A stretch of 64,000 bases of DNA, taken from positions 1,612,001 through 1,676,000 of the forward strand of contig NZ_LT576451.1 in NCBI RefSeq assembly GCF_900086645.1. Direction: 5' to 3'. Both the position numbers and the translations under genes were made by a program. The notes under the pieces were generated by a model. It did not search any database. It was given only the letters and a program-made list of their open reading frames with translations, and was not told where the DNA came from. This document shows, piece after piece, positions 1 to 8,618 of the stretch. This DNA comes from Curtobacterium sp. 9128 (lineage in GTDB: Bacteria > Actinomycetota > Actinomycetes > Actinomycetales > Microbacteriaceae). How positions within the stretch are numbered: position 1 is the first letter of the stretch; the number at the start of each line of letters is the position of its first letter.

Positions 1-375
1 GAACGAACGGTCCTGGTCCATCATGTCCGCGGCACGGACGAGGGCGCGCGGGTCGAAGACGACGTCGCCGTTCATCCAGAGGACGCCGCTCTTGCCGGTG
101 GCCTTGAGCGCACGGAGGAGGCTCTTCGAGGTGTTCGTGGAGTCGTACGACTCGTTGTAGACGAAGTTCGCCTCGGGGAACGCCTCGACGATGTACTCCG
201 ACTTGTAGCCGACGACGACCGTGATCCTGGCGCTCGAACCGAAGGCCGCACGGATGTTCTCGAACTGCTGCTGCATGATGGTGCGGCCGTCGCTGAGCTC
301 GGTGAGCGGCTTCGGCAGGCTGCGCCCGAGGCGGCTGCCCATCCCTGCTGCGAGGATGACGATCTGCGTGGTCAT
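1..375 (-). CDS. NTP transferase (phosphocholine cytidylyltransferase-like), partial
   Basis: The first 125 residues of a nucleotidyltransferase running off the left edge. The protein opens with ILAAGMGSRLG followed by LPKPL, the glycine-rich nucleotide-binding loop and Pro-Lys of sugar-1-phosphate/phosphocholine nucleotidyltransferases, and later has MNGDVVFD, where the Asp binds the metal. Such enzymes transfer a nucleotide from NTP to a sugar phosphate or phosphocholine, usually for cell-surface polymers. The ATG at 373-375 is preceded by a GGAAGGGA ribosome site. The exact substrate cannot be told from half a protein. Confidence 0.8.
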   Translation of the reverse strand, partial: MTTQIVILAAGMGSRLGRSLPKPLTELSDGRTIMQQQFENIRAAFGSSARITVVVGYKSEYIVEAFPEANFVYNESYDSTNTSKSLLRALKATGKSGVLWMNGDVVFDPRALVRAADMMDQDRSF

Positions 376-674
376 GGTGGTCCCTTCCGGTGTCCGCCCG
401 CGCGCCCTGGGGCACGGGCGGGCCTCGTCGAGTCTGCTCGCAGTGCATCCGAGAACGCCGAGAGTCGCCGGCGACCGCATCCTTCGATGTGGCCGGGTGA
501 CCCGTCAGGTGTTCGGTCCGAGCAGGTTTCCAAGTGGTGAACACTCCGTCGTGCCCTGGTGAATGATACGGAACGCCCCTCCGTCGGGGTACGTGCTGTG
601 CGTCTTCGTAGTCATTTCGTGACACTGCAGGACGCGGCCCGCCGATGTCCGGACCGCATTGGTACGGTGGGGCC
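376..674. other. divergent intergenic region
   Basis: 299 bases between two divergent starts. It holds a stem with arms CCGCCCG (394-400) and CGGGCGG (415-421) in the leader of the leftward gene and the promoter of the rightward ABC gene. I see no further gene; the reading frame that begins at 221 does not show coding bias. Confidence 0.5.
663..668 (+). promoter_or_regulatory. -10 box for ABC ATPase, leaderless
   Basis: TACGGT, then 6 bases, then GTG at 675. This placement is why the start at 675 is preferred to the ATG at 645, which lies upstream of the box, or the ATG at 873. Confidence 0.55.
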
Positions 675-1985
675 GTGACGCCAGCAGCAGGGGACGACGA
701 GGACGTGTACGCGACGTCCGACGCTGCCTGGCTGACCGAGACGACCGCGCTCGACGAGGACGCCGACAGGGCCGACCATGACGCGGAAGACGACGACGAG
801 ACGGCCGGGGACGACGTGGCCGAGGACGACACGGGGGACAGCGATGCGCACCACCGCCCTGGACAGGACGGTATGAGCGACCACACGACGACGTCGGAGG
901 GGGAGACGGCGGAAGACGGGCGCGTCGAGGAGACCGGCGTGCTGCCGGCCGCCGCCCCGACGAGCACGACGAGCACGTCGAAGAAGCCGCGCGTCAAGCG
1001 CCCAGGTCGCGCGACACGCCCGCAGGGCGCCGCGGCGACGAACGCGGCCGCGACGGCGGACGCGGCCGCAGCGCCACAGTCGGACGCTGCCACCGCCTCC
1101 GAGCCGACCACGGACGCTCCGCAGGCCGACGACCGGACGGAGGACGAGCCTCCCGTCCGGACCAAGTCAGCACCGAAGAAAAGGACGCCCGCTGCCAAGC
1201 GAGGTGGGGCCGCGACCGCCCAGCAGCCGGTCGTGCTCCGGGCCAGCGGCCTCGTGAAGCGGTACGGGCAGACGCTCGCCGTGGACGAGGTCGACCTCGA
1301 GATCCGCCAGGGCTCCCTGTTCGGCGTCGTCGGCCCGAACGGTGCCGGCAAGACCACCACCCTGTCGATGCTCACCGGACTCCTGCGTCCGGACGCCGGC
1401 ACGGCGACCGTGCTGGACCACGACGTCTGGGCCGACCCGGCTGCCGCCAAACGCAGCATGGGGGTCCTGCCCGACCGACTGCGCCTGTTCGACCGGCTCA
1501 CCGGCGCGCAGCTGCTCTTCTACTCGGCGACGCTCCGCGGACTCGACGGCAAGACCGCCCGGTCGAGGAGCGCCGACCTGGCAGAGGCGTTCGGCCTCGG
1601 CGACGCGCTCGGCCGGCCCGTCGCGGACTACTCGGTCGGCATGGCGAAGAAGATCGCGCTGGCCGCGACCCTGATCCACTCCCCGCGCGTGCTCGTGCTC
1701 GACGAACCGTTCGAGTCCGTCGACCCGGTGAGCGCGACCACCATCACGGAGATCCTCCGGCGCTACACGCAGGGCGGCGGCACCGTCGTGCTGTCGAGCC
1801 ACTCGATGGAGCTCGTGCAGCGCACCTGCGACTCGGTGGCCATCATCGTCGGCGGCAAGGTGCTCGCATCGGGCACCATGGCGCAGGTCCGTGGGCGCAA
1901 GAGCCTCGAGGACAAGTTCGTCGAACTCGCGGGTGGCCGCGTCGTCGCGGAGAGCATGGAATGGTTGCACAGCTTCTCCGGCTGA
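675..1985 (+). CDS. ABC transporter ATP-binding protein with long N-terminal extension
   Basis: ATPase subunit of an ABC transporter that pairs with the permease overlapping its end. The ATPase domain occupies roughly the last 250 residues: Walker A GPNGAGKTT, a signature reading YSVGMAKKI, and Walker B VLVLDEP. Before it comes about 190 residues rich in Asp/Glu, then Ala/Thr/Pro and Lys, which looks disordered. The codons of this extension keep the strong G/C third-position bias, so it is translated rather than misread leader. Alternative starts are 645 and 873 (the latter preceded by AGGA). The substrate is unknown; the layout resembles ABC-2 type export or membrane-maintenance systems. Confidence 0.85.
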   Translation: MTPAAGDDEDVYATSDAAWLTETTALDEDADRADHDAEDDDETAGDDVAEDDTGDSDAHHRPGQDGMSDHTTTSEGETAEDGRVEETGVLPAAAPTSTTSTSKKPRVKRPGRATRPQGAAATNAAATADAAAAPQSDAATASEPTTDAPQADDRTEDEPPVRTKSAPKKRTPAAKRGGAATAQQPVVLRASGLVKRYGQTLAVDEVDLEIRQGSLFGVVGPNGAGKTTTLSMLTGLLRPDAGTATVLDHDVWADPAAAKRSMGVLPDRLRLFDRLTGAQLLFYSATLRGLDGKTARSRSADLAEAFGLGDALGRPVADYSVGMAKKIALAATLIHSPRVLVLDEPFESVDPVSATTITEILRRYTQGGGTVVLSSHSMELVQRTCDSVAIIVGGKVLASGTMAQVRGRKSLEDKFVELAGGRVVAESMEWLHSFSG

Positions 1986-3535
1986 GGGCCGACCTGCTCG
2001 CGGGGGAGATCCGCGGGGGAGCCCGACGCTCCGTGCTCGTCGTCCTCGGGAGCCTCGCCGGCCTCGTCGCTGCCGTCCTCGTCGCCGTGGCGATCACCGC
2101 GCTGCGCTCCGCCGATGCCGAGGCCGCGCGCGCCGTCATCGTGCCGGTGGGGACCCTCATCACCGTCGGCTTCACGATCATCCCGCTCGCGGTCGGCGGC
2201 GCGGACCAGTTCGACCCGCGGCGCTTCGCGGTGTTCGGCGTGACCAGGAAGGACCTGGCGATCGGCCTCGGCGTCGCCGGGCTCGTCGGGGTCCCGGTGG
2301 TCGGCGTCGCGATCGTCGCCGTCTCCCAGTCGGTCGCCTGGATGCGGGGAGCCGGCACCGGCGTGCTCGGTGTCCTCACCGCGCTGGTCGTCGTCGCCAC
2401 GTGCGGGTTGCTCGTCCGCGTCGGCTGCACCGTCGGCTCGTGGCTGCTCGGATCGCACCGCCCGACGCGGGACGCCGGCTGGCTCGTGGCCCTGGTGGTC
2501 GTCGTGCTGCTCATCCCGACGGTGTCGCTCCTGGTGGGCGCCGACTGGCTCGACCCGGAGAGCGCCGAGCTGCAGCGCATCGCCGACATCTCGGGGTGGA
2601 CGCCGTGGGGCGCGGCGTGGGCGGTGCCGGCAGACGTCGCGACCGGCCACGTCGGCGCAGGCATCGCGAAGCTGGTGCTCGCGCTGGTGGTCCTCGGGCT
2701 CCTCGCATGGGCCTGGTGGGGACTCGTCGGCCGCATGCTCGTGACCGTCGACGACCGGACGACGGTGCGCCGCTACCGAACGCTCGGCTGGTTCGATCGG
2801 CTCGGCGCCACGCCCGCCGGCGCAGTGGCCGCCCGCGCGCTGACGTACTGGGGCCGCGACCCGCGCTACCGGACCTCGTACCTGATCCTGCTGTTCGTGC
2901 CGATCGTCGTCGTGCCGCTCGGCGTCGCCGGTGTCCCGTGGCACTGGACCGCGCTGATCCCGCTGCCGCTCATGGCGGTGATCGCCGGGTTCCTGCCGCA
3001 CAACGACGTCTCGTACGACAACACCGCGGTGTGGTTGCACGTGGCGTCGGGGGCTCCTGGATGGAGCGACCGACTCGGCCGCCTCACCCCGGTGCTGGCG
3101 GTCGGCGTGCCGGTGATCGTCGCCGGTTCGGCGGTGTCGGCGTGGTTGTTCGGTGACTGGACGGCGTTCCCGGTGCTCGTCGGGGTCTGCGTGTCCGCGT
3201 TGTTCGCGGGACTCGGGATCTCCAGCGTGGTCTCCGTGCTGCTGCCGTACCCGACCGTGCGACCCGGGGACCGTCCGTTCCAGCAGCCCCAGGCCGCCGG
3301 CGTCGTGTCGACGGTGTCGCAGTCGTCGACGATCATCGGCATCGTGCTGTGCTCGGTTCCGGCCGGCTACCTCGCCGTGCTCGCGCTGACGGACGGTGCG
3401 GAGCCGTGGGCGATGCTGACACTCGTCGTCGGTGCGGCGGTCGGCGTCGTGGTGCTCGGGGTCGGGGTGCTCCTCGGCGGGCGGTTGTTCGACCGGCACG
3501 GTCCGGACCTACTGGCGGCGGCGCAGCGCAACTAG
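1961..3535 (+). CDS. ABC transporter permease, multi-spanning
   Basis: Membrane partner of the preceding ATPase; the ATG at 1961 lies inside the last codons of that gene (25-base overlap), implying coupled translation. The 524 residues contain about ten to twelve hydrophobic segments, e.g. VLVVLGSLAGLVAAVLVAVA near the N-terminus and a final pair before the C-terminal RHGPDLLAAAQRN. No enzymatic motif is visible. Transport direction and substrate cannot be deduced. Confidence 0.8.
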   Translation: MVAQLLRLRADLLAGEIRGGARRSVLVVLGSLAGLVAAVLVAVAITALRSADAEAARAVIVPVGTLITVGFTIIPLAVGGADQFDPRRFAVFGVTRKDLAIGLGVAGLVGVPVVGVAIVAVSQSVAWMRGAGTGVLGVLTALVVVATCGLLVRVGCTVGSWLLGSHRPTRDAGWLVALVVVVLLIPTVSLLVGADWLDPESAELQRIADISGWTPWGAAWAVPADVATGHVGAGIAKLVLALVVLGLLAWAWWGLVGRMLVTVDDRTTVRRYRTLGWFDRLGATPAGAVAARALTYWGRDPRYRTSYLILLFVPIVVVPLGVAGVPWHWTALIPLPLMAVIAGFLPHNDVSYDNTAVWLHVASGAPGWSDRLGRLTPVLAVGVPVIVAGSAVSAWLFGDWTAFPVLVGVCVSALFAGLGISSVVSVLLPYPTVRPGDRPFQQPQAAGVVSTVSQSSTIIGIVLCSVPAGYLAVLALTDGAEPWAMLTLVVGAAVGVVVLGVGVLLGGRLFDRHGPDLLAAAQRN

Positions 3536-3549
3536 CGGCCGACGCGACG

Positions 3550-3571
3550 GATGGTCGCCCGGGCGACCATC
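3550..3571. repeat. perfect 22-bp palindrome
   Basis: Arms GATGGTCGCCC and GGGCGACCATC meet without a loop, 15 bases after the permease stop and just before the terminator-like hairpin. It could be part of the transcription end or a protein-binding site. Confidence 0.6.
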
Positions 3572-3591
3572 GTCGCCCGCGCGACCACACG

Positions 3592-3637
3592 ACGGCCTGG
3601 AGGCTCGTGGCGGCCCTGCAACGAGCCTCCAGACCGT
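3592..3637 (+). terminator. hairpin terminator after ABC operon
   Basis: Stem arms CTGGAGGCTCGT (3597-3608) and ACGAGCCTCCAG (3621-3632), extended outward by GACGG/CCGTC. No T-run follows. It is one of a family of GGAGGC/GCCTCC stems found at other gene ends in this window. Confidence 0.6.
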
Positions 3638-3693
3638 CGCGGCGTGAGCCGAACCCGCGGAGTGAGCGGGAGACGTCTCGTGCCGACACGACG

Positions 3694-3699
3694 TACCCT
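3694..3699 (+). promoter_or_regulatory. -10 box for DUF3039 gene, leaderless
   Basis: TACCCT, 6 bases, ATG at 3706. The same hexamer and spacing precede mnmA and the gene at 40702. Confidence 0.65.
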
Positions 3700-3705
3700 T
3701 GTCCC

Positions 3706-3969
3706 ATGAGCATGACGGAACCGGGCGGCGGCGGACTCGACGTGATGGACCGCGAGCTCGAGAAGCTCCTCGAAGAAGAGGCGATCGAGCCGGGCGACCA
3801 CGAGCGGTTCTCGCACTACGTCAAGAAGGACAAGATCCTGCAGTCCGCCCTGAGCGGCAAGCCGGTCAAGGCACTCTGCGGCAAGAAGTGGATCCCTGGT
3901 CGCGACCCGGAGAAGTTCCCGGTCTGCCCGGACTGCAAGGCCATCTACGAGAAGATGAAGGACGAGTAG
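3706..3969 (+). CDS. DUF3039 family protein
   Basis: An 87-residue soluble protein, unknown function, recognised as the actinobacterial DUF3039 family from the C-terminal block with LCGKKWIPGRDPEKFP and CPDCKAIYE. One Cys plus the CPDC pair and a nearby His (HYVKK) could bind a metal, which is inference. The N-terminal third is acidic and helical. A second ATG at 3712 is possible but the promoter spacing favours 3706. It ends three bases before the convergent pncB gene. Confidence 0.85.
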   Translation: MSMTEPGGGGLDVMDRELEKLLEEEAIEPGDHERFSHYVKKDKILQSALSGKPVKALCGKKWIPGRDPEKFPVCPDCKAIYEKMKDE

Positions 3970-3972
3970 TCC

Positions 3973-5259
3973 TCACACGATCAGCGTCGGGATCGCCGCG
4001 TCACCGCGACCGATCCTGGCCGCATCGGCGGGCAGCTCCGCCTTGGCACCTCGGTGGTGTGCCCGTGCCGCCTCGACCCCGCGGACCCCGAGGAAGGCCG
4101 GGTCGACCTCGCCGTTGGTGACGACCGGCACCATGAGCGCACGTTCGTCGGAGCCGACGGCACCGGAGGTGTGCACGACCTCGGCGGTCGCGATGCCGTT
4201 GCGGAGGCGTCGACCGGCTTCCTTTCGGCCGCCGATGGACGCCTTGTCCGCCGACTTCTTCGCGACGGGCACCCATTCCTCGCCGCCGGTGCGGTGTGCG
4301 ACGAGCTTGAACACCATGCTCGCCGCCGGGTGCCCTGACCCGGAGACGACCGACGTGCCGACGCCGTAGGAGTCGACGGGTGCGGCCCGGAGCGCGGCGA
4401 TCGTGTACTCGTCGAGGTCGTTCGTCACCGTGATCTTGGTGTTCGTCGCCCCGAGGCGGTCGAGCTGCGCGCGGACGCTCGCCACGACCGAGGGCAGGTC
4501 GCCGCTGTCGATCCGGACGGCACCGAGCCGACCGTTCGTCAGGCGGACCGCCGTGTCGACCGCGGCCTCGATGTCGTACGTGTCGACGAGCAGGGTGGTG
4601 CCGTCGCCGAGCGCGTCGAGCTGCGAGCGGAACGCGGCCTCTTCGGAGTCGTGCAGCAGCGTGAACGCGTGCGCCGCGGTGCCCATGGTCGGGATGCCCC
4701 AGGTGCGCCCCGCCTCGAGGTTGCTCGTCGCGCCGAACCCGGCGATGTAGGCGGCGCGGGCGGCGGCGACCGCGTTCCACTCGCCGGTCCGGCGGGAGCC
4801 CATCTCGGCGAGGGGCCGGTGGTCGGCCGCCGACACCATGCGGGCTGCCGCGGAGGCGATCGCGGAGTCGGCGTTGAACGTCGACAGGGCGAGGGTCTCC
4901 AGGACGACCGCCTCGGCGAACGTGCCCTCGATCTGCAGCACGGGGGAGTTGGGGAAGAAGATCTCGCCTTCCCGGTACGCCCGGATGTCGCCCGTGAACC
5001 GGTAGTCGGCGAGCCAGCTCGCGGTGTCGCCGTCGATCACGCCGCGGTCCCGCAGGAACCCGATCTCCTCGTCGCCGAACCGGAAGTCCGCCAGCGCCGT
5101 GAGAAACCGCCCGAGCCCCGCCGCGACGCCGTACCGGCGCCCGTCCGGCAGCCGCCTGGTGAAGACCTCGAAGACGCAGCGTCGGTCGGCGGTGCCGTCC
5201 TTCAGGGCCGCGTCGACCATGGTGAGTTCGTACTGGTCCGTCAGGAGCGCGCTGGTCAC
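3973..5259 (-). CDS. pncB: nicotinate phosphoribosyltransferase
   Basis: Makes nicotinate mononucleotide from nicotinate and PRPP, the salvage entry to NAD. The 428-residue protein starts [18 protein letters not shown], the usual N-terminus of the family, and carries [23 protein letters not shown] and [11 protein letters not shown], the blocks that bind PRPP and nicotinate. The GTG at 5259 was chosen because a -10 box TAGTGT sits 7 bases upstream and homologs begin there. It is divergent from murI and converges with the DUF3039 gene. Confidence 0.93.
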   Translation of the reverse strand: MTSALLTDQYELTMVDAALKDGTADRRCVFEVFTRRLPDGRRYGVAAGLGRFLTALADFRFGDEEIGFLRDRGVIDGDTASWLADYRFTGDIRAYREGEIFFPNSPVLQIEGTFAEAVVLETLALSTFNADSAIASAAARMVSAADHRPLAEMGSRRTGEWNAVAAARAAYIAGFGATSNLEAGRTWGIPTMGTAAHAFTLLHDSEEAAFRSQLDALGDGTTLLVDTYDIEAAVDTAVRLTNGRLGAVRIDSGDLPSVVASVRAQLDRLGATNTKITVTNDLDEYTIAALRAAPVDSYGVGTSVVSGSGHPAASMVFKLVAHRTGGEEWVPVAKKSADKASIGGRKEAGRRLRNGIATAEVVHTSGAVGSDERALMVPVVTNGEVDPAFLGVRGVEAARAHHRGAKAELPADAARIGRGDAAIPTLIV

Positions 5260-5266
5260 CTCAACG

Positions 5267-5272
5267 ACACTA
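5267..5272 (-). promoter_or_regulatory. -10 box for pncB, leaderless
   Basis: TAGTGT on the minus strand, 7 bases before the GTG at 5259. Confidence 0.55.
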
Positions 5273-5385
5273 GTCACCCTGTCGTCTGTGGGCCCACGCC
5301 GCCGGTTCCGGCGCCGCGCGTCAGCGGCGGGCCGGCCGTGCCGATGGGGAGGCTCGGATTGCGTCGAGCCGTCGGCTCCCGTCGG

Positions 5386-5391
5386 TACGCT
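5386..5391 (+). promoter_or_regulatory. -10 box for murI operon, leaderless
   Basis: TACGCT, 6 bases, GTG at 5398. This fixes the murI start and is the only obvious promoter for murI-rph-rdgB. Confidence 0.6.
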
Positions 5392-5397
5392 GGTCCC

Positions 5398-6243
5398 GTG
5401 ACGGATGCACCGATCGGAGTCTTCGACAGCGGCGTCGGTGGGCTGACGGTCGCCCGCGCGATCATCGACCAGCTGCCGCGGGAGAGCATCCGCTACGTCG
5501 GCGACACCGTGCACTCGCCGTACGGCCCGAAGCCGATCGCCGACGTCCGCCGCTACGCGCTCGAGGTGATGGACGACCTCGTCGAGCAGGGTGTGAAGGC
5601 GCTGGTCATCGCGTGCAACACCGCGTCCTCTGCGGTGCTCCGCGACGCTCGTGAGCGGTACGAGCAGGCGTACGGCATCCCCGTCGTCGAGGTGATCCAG
5701 CCCGCCGCCCGCGCCGCCGTCAAGCAGACCAGGACCGGTCGCATCGGCGTGATCGGGACGGTCGGCACCATCGCCTCCCGCTCGTACGAGGACGCCTTCG
5801 CCGTCGCGTCCGACATCACGCTCACCCTCGCCGCCTGCCCGCGCTTCGTCGAGTTCGTCGAGGCCGGCGACACCTCGTCCCCGGAGCTCCGCGACGTCGC
5901 TGCCGGGTACCTCGCGCCGATCCGCGCCGCCGACGTCGACACGCTCGTCCTCGGCTGCACGCACTACCCGCTGATGTCCGCGGCGATCCAGTACGTGATG
6001 GGGCCGGACGTCACCCTGGTGTCGAGCGCCGAGGAGACCGCGAACGACGTCTACCGTCGACTCGTCGAGCACGGACTCGAACGCACCACGACCGCTCCGC
6101 CGACGTACTCGTTCGAGGCGACGGGTGACGACCAGGCCGGGTTCATCCGGCTCGCACGCCGGTTCCTCGGACCAGAGGTATCCCGCGTCGGCCACCTCCA
6201 GACAGGGGCGATCACGCTGCCCCGCACCGAAAGGACACCATGA
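5398..6243 (+). CDS. murI: glutamate racemase
   Basis: Interconverts L- and D-glutamate, supplying D-Glu for peptidoglycan. The 281-residue cytosolic protein has [13 protein letters not shown] at the N-terminus, the first catalytic cysteine in IACNTASSA and the second in LGCTHYPL. Length and motif order are standard. Its TGA overlaps the ATG of rph (ATGA), so the three genes murI, rph and rdgB are co-translated. Confidence 0.95.
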   Translation: MTDAPIGVFDSGVGGLTVARAIIDQLPRESIRYVGDTVHSPYGPKPIADVRRYALEVMDDLVEQGVKALVIACNTASSAVLRDARERYEQAYGIPVVEVIQPAARAAVKQTRTGRIGVIGTVGTIASRSYEDAFAVASDITLTLAACPRFVEFVEAGDTSSPELRDVAAGYLAPIRAADVDTLVLGCTHYPLMSAAIQYVMGPDVTLVSSAEETANDVYRRLVEHGLERTTTAPPTYSFEATGDDQAGFIRLARRFLGPEVSRVGHLQTGAITLPRTERTP

Positions 6244-6971
6244 CCACCCGCATCGACGGTCGCGCGACGACCGAACACCGCCCCGTCACGATCGAACGCG
6301 GCTGGAGCGCCCAGGCCGAGGGCAGCGCGCTCATCTCCTTCGGCAACACGAAGGTGCTGTGCACCGCGTCGTTCACGAACGGCGTCCCGCGGTGGATGGC
6401 CGGCAAGGGCACCGGCTGGGTCACCGCCGAGTACTCGATGCTGCCGCGCTCCACGAACGAGCGGATGCAGCGCGAGTCCATCAAGGGCAAGGTCGGCGGC
6501 CGCACGCACGAGATCTCCCGGCTCATCGGCCGGTCGCTCCGTGCCGTCGTGGACATGAAGGGCCTCGGCGAGAACACGCTCGTCCTGGACTGCGACGTGC
6601 TCCAGGCCGACGGCGGCACGCGCACCGCGTCGATCACGGGCGCCTACGTCGCGATGGCCGATGCGATCGAGTGGGGCCGTGACAAGGGCTTCATCGCGAA
6701 GAAGGCCACGCCCCTGACCGACAGCGTCCAGGCCATCTCCGTGGGGATCGTCAAGGGCGAGCCGATGCTCGACCTCGCCTACACCGAGGACTCGAACGCG
6801 GACACCGACATGAACATCGTCACGACCGGGTCCGGCAAGTTCATCGAGGTGCAGGGCACCGCCGAGCATGCGCCCTTCGACCGCGACGAGCTGAACGTCC
6901 TGCTCGACCTCGGTCTCGCGGGCAACGCGTCGCTCGCGGGCATCCAGCGGTCCGCCCTGGGGCTCGCGTGA
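6240..6971 (+). CDS. rph: ribonuclease PH
   Basis: Phosphorolytic 3'-5' exoribonuclease that trims tRNA 3' ends. The 243 residues include [45 protein letters not shown] and [17 protein letters not shown], which together bind RNA and phosphate in the hexameric enzyme. It overlaps murI by four bases and the next gene by four (GTGA). Confidence 0.95.
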   Translation: MTTRIDGRATTEHRPVTIERGWSAQAEGSALISFGNTKVLCTASFTNGVPRWMAGKGTGWVTAEYSMLPRSTNERMQRESIKGKVGGRTHEISRLIGRSLRAVVDMKGLGENTLVLDCDVLQADGGTRTASITGAYVAMADAIEWGRDKGFIAKKATPLTDSVQAISVGIVKGEPMLDLAYTEDSNADTDMNIVTTGSGKFIEVQGTAEHAPFDRDELNVLLDLGLAGNASLAGIQRSALGLA

Positions 6972-7555
6972 CGGGCACCGTCGTCCTCGCGACCCACAAC
7001 CAGGGCAAGGTGGTCGAGCTGCGCGAGATCCTCGGCGCGGCCCTCGGTGGCGTCGAGCTCGTCGGGTACGACGGGCCGGGGCCGGTCGAGGACGGCGACA
7101 CGTACGCCGCGAACGCGCTGATCAAGGCGCGTGCGGCCGTCGCGCACACCGGGCTGCCGGCGCTCGCCGACGACTCGGGCATCGCGGTCGACGTGCTCGG
7201 CGGCGCCCCCGGCATCCACTCGGCGCGGTACGCCGGAACCCGGGTGGACGCCGACAACATCGCGTTGCTGCTGACGAACCTCGAGGGCGTCGTGGAGCGG
7301 ACAGCGGCGTTCGTCTGCGCCGCCGCGTTCGTGACGCCCGACGGCCAGGAGCACGTCGTCGAGGCGGTCTGGAACGGTGAGGTGCTGACGTCGCGGCAGG
7401 GCTCCGGCGGCCACGGGTACGACCCGATCTTCAAGCCGGACGACGCGGATCGGTCGTCTGCACAGCTCACGCGCGAGGAGAAGAACGCGCTGAGCCACCG
7501 GTCGAAGGCGTTCCGTGGGATCGCCCCGATCGTGCGCGAGTACTTCGGCGCGTAG
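6968..7555 (+). CDS. rdgB: XTP/dITP diphosphatase (non-canonical purine NTP pyrophosphatase)
   Basis: Hydrolyses dITP, XTP and related nucleotides to monophosphates, keeping deaminated purines out of DNA. The 195-residue protein shows [11 protein letters not shown] at the N-terminus (substrate loop), [20 protein letters not shown] and LSHRSKAF, all family hallmarks. GTG start inside the rph stop codon; last gene of the operon, followed by a strong terminator. Confidence 0.94.
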   Translation: MTGTVVLATHNQGKVVELREILGAALGGVELVGYDGPGPVEDGDTYAANALIKARAAVAHTGLPALADDSGIAVDVLGGAPGIHSARYAGTRVDADNIALLLTNLEGVVERTAAFVCAAAFVTPDGQEHVVEAVWNGEVLTSRQGSGGHGYDPIFKPDDADRSSAQLTREEKNALSHRSKAFRGIAPIVREYFGA

Positions 7556-7580
7556 CCCGGGCGGCGGTACTGTTCGCCCC

Positions 7581-7642
7581 CGCACAACGAAGAGCACCTC
7601 GCACCGCGGAAGTCCGTGGTGCGAGGTGCTTTCGGTTGTGCG
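7581..7642 (+). terminator. long hairpin terminator after rdgB
   Basis: Outer arms GCACAAC/GTTGTGC enclose inner arms AGCACCTCGCACC (7593-7605) and GGTGCGAGGTGCT (7618-7630). It lies between convergent rdgB and the DedA gene and probably stops transcription from both sides. Confidence 0.8.
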
Positions 7643-7674
7643 AAAGCGCAACGGGCGGCGGGCAGCGCGCGCGG

Positions 7675-8361
7675 CTACTCCGCGGTCGGCTGCTCCTGCT
7701 CGGCCTTCTTCGCCTTGCGGGCGTTGCGGATGTAGGTCAGCGCCATCGGCACCACGGTGACGAGCACCGCCGCGATGAGGATCAGGTCGATGTAGTTCCG
7801 CACCAGGTCGGCGACGAACGGGATGTACCCGAGGAAGTACCCGAGGAACGTCACCCCGACGCCCCAGATGACGGCACCGATCGCGTTGTACAGCGAGTAC
7901 TTCTTGTAGTTCATGCGCCCGACGCCCGCGGCGATCGGCAGGAAGGTCCGGACGACCGGCACGAAGCGCGCCAGGATGACCGCGAGGGGCCCGAAGCGGT
8001 GGAAGAACGCGTTGGTGCGGTCGACGTTCTCCTTCGAGAACAGACCGCTCTCCTTGCGCTCGAAGATCGGCGGCCCGGCCTTCTTGCCGATGTAGTAGCC
8101 GAGCTCGCCACCGAGGAACGCCGCCGCGCCGATCATCAGCGCCGCCACCCAGATCGGGATGCCGCCGATGGCGCCGCCGCGGTCGAAGGCGAAGAGCCCG
8201 GTGATGACGAGCAGGCTGTCGCCGGGGAAGATGAACCCGATCAGCAGGCCGGTCTCGGCGAAGATGATGGCGCACACGACGAGCACGGCGACGGCCCCGA
8301 AGTGGTCGAGGATGTACTGCGGATCCAGCCAGGGGATCAGGGCGAGTGCGACGGAGTGCAT
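7675..8361 (-). CDS. DedA family membrane protein
   Basis: Integral membrane protein of the DedA/SNARE-associated family, which in other bacteria acts in lipid flipping and membrane homeostasis. The 228 residues contain the signature stretch GFIFPGDSLL, GELGYYIGKKAG and the re-entrant helix region RFVPVVRTFLPIAAG with its conserved Arg residues, plus a Lys/Glu-rich tail. The ATG at 8361 is preceded by GGAAGAAG. Monocistronic as far as can be seen. Confidence 0.88.
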   Translation of the reverse strand: MHSVALALIPWLDPQYILDHFGAVAVLVVCAIIFAETGLLIGFIFPGDSLLVITGLFAFDRGGAIGGIPIWVAALMIGAAAFLGGELGYYIGKKAGPPIFERKESGLFSKENVDRTNAFFHRFGPLAVILARFVPVVRTFLPIAAGVGRMNYKKYSLYNAIGAVIWGVGVTFLGYFLGYIPFVADLVRNYIDLILIAAVLVTVVPMALTYIRNARKAKKAEQEQPTAE

Positions 8362-8479
8362 GCTTCTTCCGGTCGTGCGTGTGCGAGGACGGGAAGGTCA
8401 CCCGCACGACGAGGGTACCGTGCGGGTGTGACGGGGACGTCCCTCTGCGGATGGAGATGCGCGGGCGCGCATCGGACGG

Positions 8480-8560
8480 TGCGGAAGGAGGGACTCGAAC
8501 CCTCACGCCTGGGGCACAGGAACCTAAATCCTGCGTGTCTACCGATTCCACCACTCCCGC
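8480..8560 (-). tRNA. tRNA-Leu (anticodon UAG)
   Basis: On the minus strand the 5' GCGGGAG pairs with 3' CTTCCGC (one G-U), discriminator A at 8480. The anticodon arm is CAGGA-TTTAGGT-TCCTG, giving UAG, which reads CUA. The T arm is GAGGGTTCGAGTCCCTC and there is a long variable arm, as expected for Leu. No CCA is encoded. A TACGCT -10 box lies about 15 bases upstream (8574-8579). Confidence 0.95.
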
Positions 8561-8618
8561 GAGCAACCGACAGCGTACCCGGCCCCGTGCGCACCGGCCC
8601 CGTGCGCACCGGCCCCGC

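Noticed and set aside
645..674. ATG at 645 as start of the ABC ATPase
   Set aside because: The -10 box TACGGT at 663-668 lies inside this stretch, so transcription would begin after it.
1763..3499. Long reading frame opposite the ABC permease
   Set aside because: Composition is Arg/His/Asp-heavy without domains, and the plus strand carries a real membrane protein; such mirror frames are expected at this GC content. The same holds for 11780-13471, 17412-19355 and 60604-62700 on the minus strand.
8566..8618. CCGGCCCCGTGCGCA direct repeats near tRNA-Leu as an attachment site
   Set aside because: They are not copies of the tRNA 3' end and no integrase or phage gene is near.
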